DNA of 23,512 bases from Deltaproteobacteria bacterium (GTDB lineage Bacteria > Desulfobacterota > DSM-4660 > Desulfatiglandales > HGW-15), in the NCBI GenBank assembly GCA_016932235.1, contig JAFGDF010000256.1, positions 1 through 23,512 of the forward strand. The letters run 5' to 3'. Under the pieces are notes generated by a model. The model was not told the DNA's origin and ran no database searches. It was given only the letters and a program-made list of their open reading frames with translations. Both the position numbers and the translations under genes were made by a program. This document shows, one piece after another, positions 7,347 through 14,539 of the stretch (the stretch's first letter is position 1; the number at the start of each line of letters is the position of its first letter).

Positions 7347-8348
7347 ATGAAAACTCGTATTCTCAGCCAGCGTGGCCCTCACGTATCAGCAATCGGCCTT
7401 GGGTGCATGGCATTGTCCGATGTATACGGCCCTTCTGATAGGAAAGAGAGCATTGCCACCATCCACGCAGCCATGGAAGCAGGTATCACCCTGCTTGATA
7501 CCGGCGATTTTTACAGCATTGGGGATAATGAACTTCTGATCAGGGAGGCATTGCAAAAGGACCGCCGTAAGGATATCCTCCTGAGCGTCAAATTCGGAGA
7601 GATGAGAGATCCATCAGGCGGGTGGAATGGGCTCGATAACCGGCCAAAAGCAGTAAAAAATTTTCTCTCTTACAGCTTGAAGCGTCTCGGCACTGACTAC
7701 ATTGACATCTATCGCCCGGCGCGCCTTGATCCGGCTGTGCCGATCGAGGATACGATATGTGCGATCGCCGAGATGGTTAAAGCGGGCTACGTGCGTTACA
7801 TCGGGCTGTCCGAGGTCGGTGTTCAGACCATCCGGCGTGCGGCAAACACCCATCCCATCGTTGACCTTCAAATCGAGTACTCCCTGATCTCACGCGGTTT
7901 AGAATCGCCAATACTGGATACCTGCCGTGAGCTGGGTATTGGCATAACCGCTTACGGGGTCCTATCCCGCGGACTTATCAGCGGCCATTGGACATCGGAC
8001 CGCGGCACCGCCGGTGACTCCCGCGGCCGAATGCCGCGCTTCGCGCCGGAAAATCTCTCTCATAACCTCTCCCTTGTCGAGAATCTTCGCAGCATCGCGA
8101 AATCAAAGGGCGTCAGCGTCGCTCAACTTGCTGTTGCATGGGTATTAAACAAGGGTGATGATATCGTACCGCTGATCGGCGCCCGCCGGCGTGACCAGTT
8201 GAAAGAAGCCCTCGGGGCGATGGATGTGTCGTTGACGGATGATGATATTTCCCGAATCGAGATTGCCGTGCCCAAAGGCTCGGCGGCAGGCAACCGCTAT
8301 CCTCCACAATTGATGGCGCGCCTGGATGGTGGTCACCATTACGGCTGA
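7347..8348 (+). CDS. Aldo/keto reductase lacking the usual catalytic histidine
   Basis: A 333-residue (beta/alpha)8 NADPH-dependent oxidoreductase starting at ATG 7347 after GGAGG. Visible AKR elements are the N-terminal GLGCMALSDVYG (17-28), catalytic D51 and Y56 in LLDTGDFYSIGDNE, and K82 in SVKFG. In the strand that normally reads QHRVDP, the sequence is RPARLDP (123-129), placing A125 where the catalytic His is expected. YRPARLDPAVPIED appears to be a feature of one AKR subgroup rather than a mutation here. Further family features are GLSEVG, IEYSLISRGLE and a C-terminal cofactor loop around IPLIGARRRDQL. It is 235 bases from the IlvX-like gene on the same strand and similarly G+C-rich, so the pair may have arrived together. 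Substrate unknown. Confidence 0.87.
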   Translation: MKTRILSQRGPHVSAIGLGCMALSDVYGPSDRKESIATIHAAMEAGITLLDTGDFYSIGDNELLIREALQKDRRKDILLSVKFGEMRDPSGGWNGLDNRPKAVKNFLSYSLKRLGTDYIDIYRPARLDPAVPIEDTICAIAEMVKAGYVRYIGLSEVGVQTIRRAANTHPIVDLQIEYSLISRGLESPILDTCRELGIGITAYGVLSRGLISGHWTSDRGTAGDSRGRMPRFAPENLSHNLSLVENLRSIAKSKGVSVAQLAVAWVLNKGDDIVPLIGARRRDQLKEALGAMDVSLTDDDISRIEIAVPKGSAAGNRYPPQLMARLDGGHHYG

Positions 8349-8417
8349 ACGATAAGAGAATACGAATGGAATCAGTACAGATCAAAAGCTCTTATCAAAT
8401 ATGAAACAAGGTTTTCC

Positions 8418-9110
8418 TCAATGTGCGGATAAACACCATGCCCTCGTTATTGCTGCTTCCGCTACAACCTGTTCGTCGGACCGGAAATCCCCCTTCCCGC
8501 ACTCATTGTAATGGATTATATCCCTGAGGGCCCTGACCTCTTTGGGAACCGGTGAAACAGCCGGGTAACCAAGTATCATCAAGTCATAAATCGTCAAATG
8601 TTCTGGAAAACCGATGATAGCCCGAATCTCCTCTTCCACGCCCTGCCGTCCGGCACCGGAATACCATTGTGATGACAATCCCAGCGCAGTTGCCGCCAGG
8701 TGCATATACAGAAACGCGCCTGCCATGCTGGAGCAGAAAAGACTGGCAACCCTCGGATTGTCCCTCTCCATCTTTCCGGGCAATCCTACATAAGCCCTCC
8801 AGTCACACAGGGCGAAGATAAATACCGGCGCGTCACGAAAGCTGGCGTGGGAAGCATCATCCGCCGCATTCGGGTTAAGGATCGGGGGACTCTTTCGGTC
8901 CAGAACGGCCACGATCCTGTCTCGAATATCTTTCCTGGTAACGGCGACGAATTCCCACGGCTGTGTGTGAAAGCCGGAGGGAGCCCACCTTGCCACCTCA
9001 ATGATCTTTTCAATATATCCTTCAGGTATGGGATCAGATTTAAATTTCCGGTTGCTTCGTCTTTCTTTCACAATTTCCAGGAGACTGTCATACCGTTCCA
9101 TATCGTCCAT
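8418..9110 (-). CDS. Nitroreductase-family flavoprotein
   Basis: A 230-residue FMN-dependent oxidoreductase of the nitroreductase fold. Residues 17-23 (RRSNRKF) form the phosphate-binding FMN motif, and WAPSGFHTQPWEF (42-54) is the second FMN/dimer-interface signature. The GLSSQWYSG segment and the C-terminal LMILGYPA are also typical. Such proteins reduce nitro groups, quinones or enones with NAD(P)H; the specific substrate cannot be read. The ATG at 9110 lies directly after AAAGGAGAGG; a second ATG three codons later (MERYD) has better spacing and may be the true start. It converges on the aldo/keto reductase and diverges from the glutamine amidotransferase. Confidence 0.88.
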   Translation of the reverse strand: MDDMERYDSLLEIVKERRSNRKFKSDPIPEGYIEKIIEVARWAPSGFHTQPWEFVAVTRKDIRDRIVAVLDRKSPPILNPNAADDASHASFRDAPVFIFALCDWRAYVGLPGKMERDNPRVASLFCSSMAGAFLYMHLAATALGLSSQWYSGAGRQGVEEEIRAIIGFPEHLTIYDLMILGYPAVSPVPKEVRALRDIIHYNECGKGDFRSDEQVVAEAAITRAWCLSAH

Positions 9111-9308
9111 CCTCTCCTTTATTCTTTAACTCCAGCATCATCAATGCTATTATTCTGTTGCAACACCCTTATCCGCCGGAATGATACCTTCAAATGATTT
9201 ATCAAAGGCCATTCAGCCCAAGGGAATTTATAAGGCCATTTTATCTGATGCTCATTTTAATATCCAGGAGTCGGCCTGTAAACTATCGATACCGAGCCCT
9301 GAATAAAA

Positions 9309-10031
9309 ATGAAAAAGCTTTTTATTATCAAAATTGGAACCACGTTTCCCGACATTGCCGAACATTATGGTGACTTTGACACATGGACTTTACGCACTCT
9401 TGGTCCAGCGGATGCGGAGATATCTGTCATAGATGCTGAACACGGAGAGCCTCTTCCCCGCGCAAAGTATTGTGCGGGTGTAATCATTAGCGGATCTCAT
9501 TCAATGGTGACGGATAACCTCCCGTGGAGTACCAAAATAGAAGACTGGATACCTTCGCTTTTGGACAAGAAAGTTCCCTTCTTTGGCATTTGCTACGGGC
9601 ATCAAGTACTTGCGCAAGCCACGGGCGGCGAGGTCGGCGATCATCCCTTAGGTAAAGAGATTGGAACTGTTAAAATTCAATTATTGCCTGAATATGCCGA
9701 TGATGACCTTTTATCATCTCTTCCTCAACACTTCCTTGCTCATACCTCACATAAACAGGCGATACTGCGTCTGCCGCCTGGCGCCATCCGCCTGGCATCG
9801 AGCTCACATGAACCCAATCATATATTTCGCATCGGCAGTTGTGCCTGGGGTGTTCAATTTCATCCGGAGTATAATTGCCGCATCATGCGATCCTATATCC
9901 GTAAGCAAGCAAAAGATCTCGAATCAGAGGGGTATAACGTGTCTGAACTTATAGGCGGCGTGCGGGAAACCCCTTTCGCCTCCCATATCCTTAAAAACTT
10001 TTCCCGCATAGTCAGCAAACAACTTGCCTGA
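9309..10031 (+). CDS. Class I glutamine amidotransferase-like protein (GMP synthase-type domain)
   Basis: The 240-residue protein is a stand-alone GATase1 domain. The nucleophile elbow is GICYGHQ with C95, and the rest of the triad is H185 and E187 in VQFHPEY. The oxyanion region around IISGSHSMV (59-67) and the TSHKQ segment (146-150) match the group annotated as GMP synthase-like amidotransferases. There is no synthetase domain and no guaA-type partner nearby. It probably hydrolyses a gamma-glutamyl bond or supplies ammonia to an unknown acceptor, rather than making GMP. Related proteins include gamma-glutamyl-amine hydrolases. The ATG at 9309 has no clear Shine-Dalgarno. Confidence 0.87.
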   Translation: MKKLFIIKIGTTFPDIAEHYGDFDTWTLRTLGPADAEISVIDAEHGEPLPRAKYCAGVIISGSHSMVTDNLPWSTKIEDWIPSLLDKKVPFFGICYGHQVLAQATGGEVGDHPLGKEIGTVKIQLLPEYADDDLLSSLPQHFLAHTSHKQAILRLPPGAIRLASSSHEPNHIFRIGSCAWGVQFHPEYNCRIMRSYIRKQAKDLESEGYNVSELIGGVRETPFASHILKNFSRIVSKQLA

Positions 10032-10134
10032 TGGATGATCGGACTTTGCCCCGCAACCTGCCGATAAAAGAATCTACCATTTACTTGTCCTGCAATGTGG
10101 ATCTTACTAATTAATGCTCTAACAGTTGGTAATT

Positions 10135-10164
10135 GACTCCCCCTGCAGCAAGCTGCCGGGAATC
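10135..10164. repeat. REP-like hairpin, copy 1
   Basis: GACTCCCC is followed by TGCAGCAAGCTGC and CGGGAATC, forming an imperfect hairpin (GCAG/CTGC plus CCC/GGG stems around CAAG). The CCCC-GCAGCAAGC-GGGGAAT pattern recurs 70 bases downstream. Such units are typical of REP elements mobilised by Y1 transposases. Confidence 0.5.
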
Positions 10165-10207
10165 ATCCAAATGTTAAGGAATATTCTTATTTTGAAACAC
10201 TCGCTAA

Positions 10208-10227
10208 CCCCGCAGCAAGCAACGGGG
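10208..10227. repeat. REP-like hairpin, copy 2
   Basis: CCCCG (10208-10212) pairs with CGGGG (10223-10227) around the loop CAGCAAGCAA, followed by AAT as in copy 1. The shared CAGCAAGC core in the same orientation indicates a related repeat pair in the 266-base intergenic region between the amidotransferase and the cupin gene, rather than a terminator; no T-run follows on either side. Confidence 0.5.
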
Positions 10228-10297
10228 AATGCGCTCGTTCTGCATTTTCAAACATATTCTCTATTCTTATCCGTCAAATCCCGGGAGTCGGTTTTCA

Positions 10298-10621
10298 TCA
10301 TGGAAGATAATCTTCTCTCACCGGTGAAAAGACCTCTATGGCGACGGAATCTTCAATGACAACAGCGCTGTGATCCGCGTTGCCGGGGATGCACCAGCTG
10401 TCACCTGGATTGCATTCGTAGTCTTCATTCTCGATTTTCAGAACTATCCGTCCTGACACCAGGTATCCCGTCTGCTCATTCGGGTGTTTATGTGCCGGCA
10501 GAACAGCCCCCTTTTCAAGAAGAAATTCCGTTAGGAGAGTCCTTTCACCATAAACAAGTGTTTTCCGCTTTATCTTATCCATAACCTGTCCGTAACCATG
10601 TTCATCATATCTGTTAAACAT
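10298..10621 (-). CDS. Small cupin-domain protein
   Basis: A single-domain cupin of 107 residues with both conserved motifs. Motif 1 is H44-K-H46-P-N-E-Q50-T-G-Y and motif 2 is PGDSWCIPGNADHSA with H84. In many cupins the third motif 1 ligand is Glu; here Q50 is at or next to that position. A metal site is likely (H44, H46, H84), but whether the protein is an enzyme or a sensor cannot be told. A second ATG (M14, MDKIKRKTL) is an alternative start. The gene begins 17 bases after the MFS gene on the same strand, so the two are probably co-transcribed and the cupin may act on or sense the transported compound. Confidence 0.85.
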   Translation of the reverse strand: MFNRYDEHGYGQVMDKIKRKTLVYGERTLLTEFLLEKGAVLPAHKHPNEQTGYLVSGRIVLKIENEDYECNPGDSWCIPGNADHSAVVIEDSVAIEVFSPVREDYLP

Positions 10622-10638
10622 AGATATCCCTTTCTTTT

Positions 10639-11838
10639 TTATCTTATCCTGGCAGTCTGTTTTCCTTCAGGCAGCATTAAAATAAACGGGATTCCCATAA
10701 ATCCCATGAGTGCGGTCAGCATAAACGTAAAACGGAGCCCGATAAGATCTCCGAGGAAGCCCACAATAACTACCACCGATGATCGGGCCAGAAAAGATGC
10801 CATCATATATATTCCATTAGCCGCAGCCGGAGCGCTTTCACTGTTTTCCTGTACAAGTGCCATCATAACAGGTGAAAGAGAAAGCAGACTGAAACCTGTC
10901 GCTATCAGTGCCGCGAAACGCAACCAGTCACTGAACCACGTAAAACTTAGAAGCATTATGGGCGCGACGATCAATGAAAAAAAGAGCATATTACGTCTTC
11001 CGAGTGTATCACTTAAGGAGCCGAACAGCAATACCCCGGTTACGCCGGCCGTTTCAACGAGAGTGAGTGAGATACCGGCAAGCCATAGATTTCCTGATTC
11101 CTGTTTGATAAATGTTGGAAGAAAAGTTATGATGGCGGCATGCATAAAACCACGGGCGAACAATATGCCTGTAAGTGGCAGTAGAAGATGCCTTGTTTCT
11201 TTCCAGATTACGCTTAGGGATACAGGGTTGCTGACAGATGTTTCGATCTCCATATCCTTAAAGTTTAACAAAAGCCAGAAAGATGCCACCAGGCCTAAAA
11301 TCATCACAGGATAGAATCCTTCCAGTCCCAAAAGCGAAACACCGCCGACTGCCACCAGCGGGCCTATAGCCCTTGAAAGTTCCCCGCCAGTCATAAAAAA
11401 ACTCATTCCCCTGCCTTTTCGGGCACCGGATAACTTCGCAACCATCACAGGTGAGGGAACATGGAATAATGAAACACTTACTCCGGTTATGAAGAAAAGC
11501 AGAAGTAGCACGCCGTATCCAGGAGCAACACCTATCAGACTCATCGGAACAGCCGTAAGGCTCGGAGCCAGAATAATAAACCAGCGAATGCTGATTCGAT
11601 CGGCCCATATGCCGATCAGGGGATTCATTAGAGACGGGACCTGCATTATCGTGAAGAGGAAGCCGCCCCTTGCGAGTGACAGGGAGTGTTTATCTATCAG
11701 TAAGGGCAGAAGAGGAGAAAAAAAGCTTGAATAGATATCGTGAACAAAATGACATAAGGAAAGCATAATAACTGCATGAAACTGAAACCCGTTTGGCGCC
11801 TTTACATTTGGTCGATTTGCTGAAATTTCTTTTTGCAT
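10639..11838 (-). CDS. MFS transporter, fosmidomycin-resistance (Fsr)-like
   Basis: A 399-residue integral membrane protein with about 12 hydrophobic segments in two six-helix halves. The first helix contains HFVHDIYSSFFSPLLPLLID (31-50), a signature of the Fsr-like exporters. A motif A-like loop (GIWADR) follows helix 2, and a second copy (GSLSDTLGRRN) lies at the start of the C-terminal half. Charged termini face the cytoplasm. Proton-driven efflux of a small molecule is expected; fosmidomycin itself is only the type substrate. The downstream cupin gene is probably in the same transcript. The upstream region to the flavodoxin gene is 216 bases of AT-rich divergent promoter DNA. Confidence 0.9.
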   Translation of the reverse strand: MQKEISANRPNVKAPNGFQFHAVIMLSLCHFVHDIYSSFFSPLLPLLIDKHSLSLARGGFLFTIMQVPSLMNPLIGIWADRISIRWFIILAPSLTAVPMSLIGVAPGYGVLLLLFFITGVSVSLFHVPSPVMVAKLSGARKGRGMSFFMTGGELSRAIGPLVAVGGVSLLGLEGFYPVMILGLVASFWLLLNFKDMEIETSVSNPVSLSVIWKETRHLLLPLTGILFARGFMHAAIITFLPTFIKQESGNLWLAGISLTLVETAGVTGVLLFGSLSDTLGRRNMLFFSLIVAPIMLLSFTWFSDWLRFAALIATGFSLLSLSPVMMALVQENSESAPAAANGIYMMASFLARSSVVVIVGFLGDLIGLRFTFMLTALMGFMGIPFILMLPEGKQTARIR

Positions 11839-11876
11839 ATAATTGTCTGATATTTTATGAATAATAACAATATAAT

Positions 11877-11886
11877 AAGTATACTT
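11877..11886. promoter_or_regulatory. Palindrome in the divergent MFS/flavodoxin promoter region
   Basis: AAGTATACTT is a perfect 10-base palindrome 39 bases upstream of the MFS start, flanked by near-symmetric AT (ATAAGTATACTTTAT). It could be an operator, but in such AT-rich DNA it may be chance. No regulator gene is adjacent. Confidence 0.25.
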
Positions 11887-12054
11887 TATCAGATTATTTA
11901 CTATAACTTCTTCTAAGAAAAATCAAATCGTTATAAAATTTTTCCTTGATTTACTGTGCCTAATTCCAGTATCTATCAACATCGGGTGTTTTTTATTTTA
12001 TTGTCGCAGACTGTTGAATAAATGCCTACAATTCTGTAAGGGGGAATCTGATCC

Positions 12055-12594
12055 ATGAAAAAAAATCTCATCGTCTATGCTTCAAATACAGGGAACACCG
12101 AAAAAATTGCCAAAGAGATCGGTAAAAATTTTGAGCGGTATGGCTGGAGTAATGATCTTAAAAAGATACCGGATGATTACGATATAAAAAATCCTGATTT
12201 TGTATTCGACAGCTATGATTTCGCATGCGTTGGGTCGCCTGTCGTAAGTGAAGTTCCAATGCAACAGATACGAAGTCTGACCTATGGTAACCCGGGTCTT
12301 AAAAAGCTTACTATCGGACAGAAATGCGGACTTGTTTTCTGCACCTATGGAGGAATTCATCTGGGTCCGAAGGAAGCTGAGCCAGCCCTTAAGATGCTCG
12401 AACTCGAATTGATGCACCGGCGATTCAATGTGATAGGAGCGATCGCAATCCCCGGGAAGATGGGAAATACCGTAAATACGGAAATATTTTTTGCGGACCT
12501 GCATGAAAGGCCGAATGAGAATGATCTGAAAAACGTGTCTGTATTTATTGATGGAATAATGAATAAGCTGAAAGATTTTCCATATTACAACTAA
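12055..12594 (+). CDS. Flavodoxin-like protein
   Basis: The 179-residue protein has the flavodoxin FMN phosphate loop SNTGNTEKIA (10-19) after the first beta strand NLIVYA, then a second loop around YDFACVGSPVVSEVP and a third around FCTYGGIHLGP. It is slightly longer than short-chain flavodoxins. It probably carries one or two electrons at low potential in the cytoplasm. An AAGGGGG lies about 12 bases before the ATG at 12055. Its stop codon overlaps the stop of the convergent ATPase-activator gene (12591-12594). Flavodoxins are among the known reductants of such activators, so a functional link is possible, though the opposite orientation means no shared transcript. Confidence 0.88.
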   Translation: MKKNLIVYASNTGNTEKIAKEIGKNFERYGWSNDLKKIPDDYDIKNPDFVFDSYDFACVGSPVVSEVPMQQIRSLTYGNPGLKKLTIGQKCGLVFCTYGGIHLGPKEAEPALKMLELELMHRRFNVIGAIAIPGKMGNTVNTEIFFADLHERPNENDLKNVSVFIDGIMNKLKDFPYYN

Positions 12595-13502
12595 TATTCT
12601 ATCGGATTTTGTCCGGCAATTTGATTTCTTCCTTTACCTTTTCTGCACAGAGCAAGTCCGAATAGCGCGGCCCCCACGGCACCGGCGATCTGTGTGTCCC
12701 ATTCAGTATGTGCGCGTTCTATTCCAATCATGGTAATCAACCGGTCCATGACTCCCCGGTTTTTTGCCATTCCTCCCGTTATGGCAAACTCCGGTTCAAC
12801 TCCCACTCTTCCCATGAGAAAACAGATCCTATCAGCCATTGCCCTGCAATAGGCGGCAAGCACTTTTTCCGTGCTCCATCCTTTTCGTAACATCCCTGTA
12901 GCTTCCGATTTGGCATAAACCACGCAAGTGCTCGAGACCGCTCTGGGTTCTTCTTCAACCTGAAATGATCTATCACCAATATCATCGATAGGGACACCTA
13001 AAAGATCTGAAAAGATTTCCATGCCTCGACCAGTTCCTGCAGCACATTTGTCATTCATCAAAAAATTAATGACTTTACCCTTTTCATCGCATCTGATGAT
13101 CTTGATGTCCTGACCTCCAACATCAAGTACAGTTCTCACATGCGGTCCGAAAATAAAATTAGCGCCTTTCGCGTGGCAGGCAATTTCTGTGACGGATTTG
13201 TCCGCAAAAGGCACATTTACCCGCCCGTACCCTGTTCCGACACAGTAATCAATCCTGTCTTCATGCAGTCCCTCGATTTTCTGAAGCGCAAAGTTAAGAA
13301 CCTTTCTGGCACTGTCAGGACTGTTTGAACCGGTACGCATGTTCCCATAGGCAAGTATCGTTCCATCCGCCATGATGACGGATTGAGAGCTGACTGAACC
13401 CACGTCTATCCCAACAGTGATATATTCTGCGCTATGCCAGTCAGTTCCGGTATTCTCCCAGTTATATTCTTTCCATCTCCAGAATTCCTGTCTCTCATTC
13501 AT
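12591..13502 (-). CDS. BadF/BcrAD/HgdC-family ATPase (activator of 2-hydroxyacyl-CoA dehydratase or benzoyl-CoA reductase)
   Basis: These homodimeric ASKHA-fold ATPases hold one [4Fe-4S] cluster between subunits and use ATP to push low-potential electrons into a dehydratase or dearomatising reductase. Visible in the 303 residues are phosphate-1 GIDVGSVSSQ (31-40), DVGGQD (127-132), and the two cluster cysteines C153 in NDKCAAGTG and C193 in STCVVYAKSE. TGGMAKN (242-248) and AGAVGAA (273-279) are also present. The N-terminal extension MNERQEFWRWKEYNW, containing a WRW pattern, recalls benzoyl-CoA reductase-associated members more than HgdC, but this is from memory. No dehydratase or reductase subunit gene is in the window. 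It lies 149 bases after the hydroxyacyl-CoA dehydrogenase on the same strand, possibly as a separate transcript. The ATG lacks a clear Shine-Dalgarno. Confidence 0.88.
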   Translation of the reverse strand: MNERQEFWRWKEYNWENTGTDWHSAEYITVGIDVGSVSSQSVIMADGTILAYGNMRTGSNSPDSARKVLNFALQKIEGLHEDRIDYCVGTGYGRVNVPFADKSVTEIACHAKGANFIFGPHVRTVLDVGGQDIKIIRCDEKGKVINFLMNDKCAAGTGRGMEIFSDLLGVPIDDIGDRSFQVEEEPRAVSSTCVVYAKSEATGMLRKGWSTEKVLAAYCRAMADRICFLMGRVGVEPEFAITGGMAKNRGVMDRLITMIGIERAHTEWDTQIAGAVGAALFGLALCRKGKGRNQIAGQNPIEY

Positions 13503-13571
13503 GGCACTTTTTTGAACTTAAATCATTTTCATGTATCGCATTGAATAATCAGTCTCTTCCGATGATTCTAA

Positions 13572-13600
13572 AAGGCTGATGGATCGAACCGAGCAGCCTT
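13572..13600 (-). terminator. Weak intrinsic terminator after the hydroxyacyl-CoA dehydrogenase
   Basis: AAGGCTG (13572-13578) and CAGCCTT (13594-13600) form a 7-bp stem with a 15-base loop. On the minus strand the stem is followed by only a short T-run (CCTTTTA). It sits about 50 bases beyond the stop of the 13652-14503 gene, so it could end or attenuate that operon before the ATPase gene. Confidence 0.33.
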
Positions 13601-13651
13601 CTAAAAATGCTCACCTATCAACCTGTCTTGCATATAAGACACAACATCCAC

Positions 13652-14503
13652 CTACTTATATTCATAAAACCCTTTGCCTGTCTTCCTGCCAAGCCATCCT
13701 ACAGCTACCATTTGCCGCATTAAACTCGGTGGATTATATTGAGGATCTTTTGTCTGCTCATATATCGCATCCGCCCCCCTCATGACAGTGTCTATGCCTA
13801 TCAGATCCAGCAGTGTCAGCGGTCCCATAGGGTGCCCCAATCCCTCCTTCATGAGAGTGTCGATGTCTTCCTTGGTACCTGCTCCCGTTTCGAGCGCCCG
13901 AACAGCGTTTAAAAGCAATGGTGTTGAGATGCGATTGGCAAGAAAACCTGGTGCATCCTTCGCCACAACCACCTTCTTTTCCAATCTCTCGCAAACGCTC
14001 CTTGTCACGGCCAGTGTTTCCTCGCTTGTGGCTATTGTCTTCACAACCTCCACAATCTTCATGACGGGCACAGGATTTGCGAAGTGCGTCCCGATAACCT
14101 TTTCCGGCCTTTTTGTGGCCGATGCGATATCTATAACAGTCAATACAGACGTGTTGGTAGCCAGAATAGCATGTCCCGGGCATATCTTATCCAGCTGCCC
14201 GAAAACTGCCTGCTTGATTTTCAGGTCCTCGATCACAGCCTCAATTACATAATCGCATCCTGAAAAATCATCCATGGATGTGGTCCCCTTCATCCTTCCC
14301 TGAACGGCGTCCTTCTCCTCCTGCGTTATTTTGCCCTTTTCAACCGACCGGCTCAATATCTTGTCTATCGATGCCAGACCTTTTTGAAGCAGGTTATCAG
14401 AAGTGTCGGAGACAACCACATCATATCCCGCCTGGGCCGCTACCTGGGCTATTCCCGAACCCATTATACCACACCCGACTACACCAAACTTTTTAATTTC
14501 CAT
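13652..14503 (-). CDS. 3-hydroxyacyl-CoA (3-hydroxybutyryl-CoA) dehydrogenase
   Basis: A complete 283-residue NAD-dependent enzyme that oxidises a (3S)-hydroxyacyl-CoA to the 3-oxoacyl-CoA. The Rossmann motif is GCGIMG (10-15) and an acidic residue (D33) ends the second strand as expected for NAD. Catalytic residues S119 (NTS), H140 (GTHFANP), E152 (IVEVV) and N190 (FLANR) have the spacing found in the family. The usual HFFNP reads HFANP, a mild deviation. The C-terminal domain ends in the typical WLGRKTGKGFYEYK. Length fits the single-domain Hbd/PaaH type. It is the last gene of the operon starting at TetR, 36 bases after the thiolase, with an AAGGGAG upstream of the ATG. Chain-length preference is unknown. 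Confidence 0.92.
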   Translation of the reverse strand: MEIKKFGVVGCGIMGSGIAQVAAQAGYDVVVSDTSDNLLQKGLASIDKILSRSVEKGKITQEEKDAVQGRMKGTTSMDDFSGCDYVIEAVIEDLKIKQAVFGQLDKICPGHAILATNTSVLTVIDIASATKRPEKVIGTHFANPVPVMKIVEVVKTIATSEETLAVTRSVCERLEKKVVVAKDAPGFLANRISTPLLLNAVRALETGAGTKEDIDTLMKEGLGHPMGPLTLLDLIGIDTVMRGADAIYEQTKDPQYNPPSLMRQMVAVGWLGRKTGKGFYEYK

Positions 14504-14539
14504 GATTTCCGCTCCCTTCTTATAATTAGTTCTCCGGAA

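Noticed and set aside
10598..11314. A 238-codon plus-strand ORF opposite the MFS gene
   Set aside because: Antisense shadow of the transporter; no ribosome binding site or recognisable domain.
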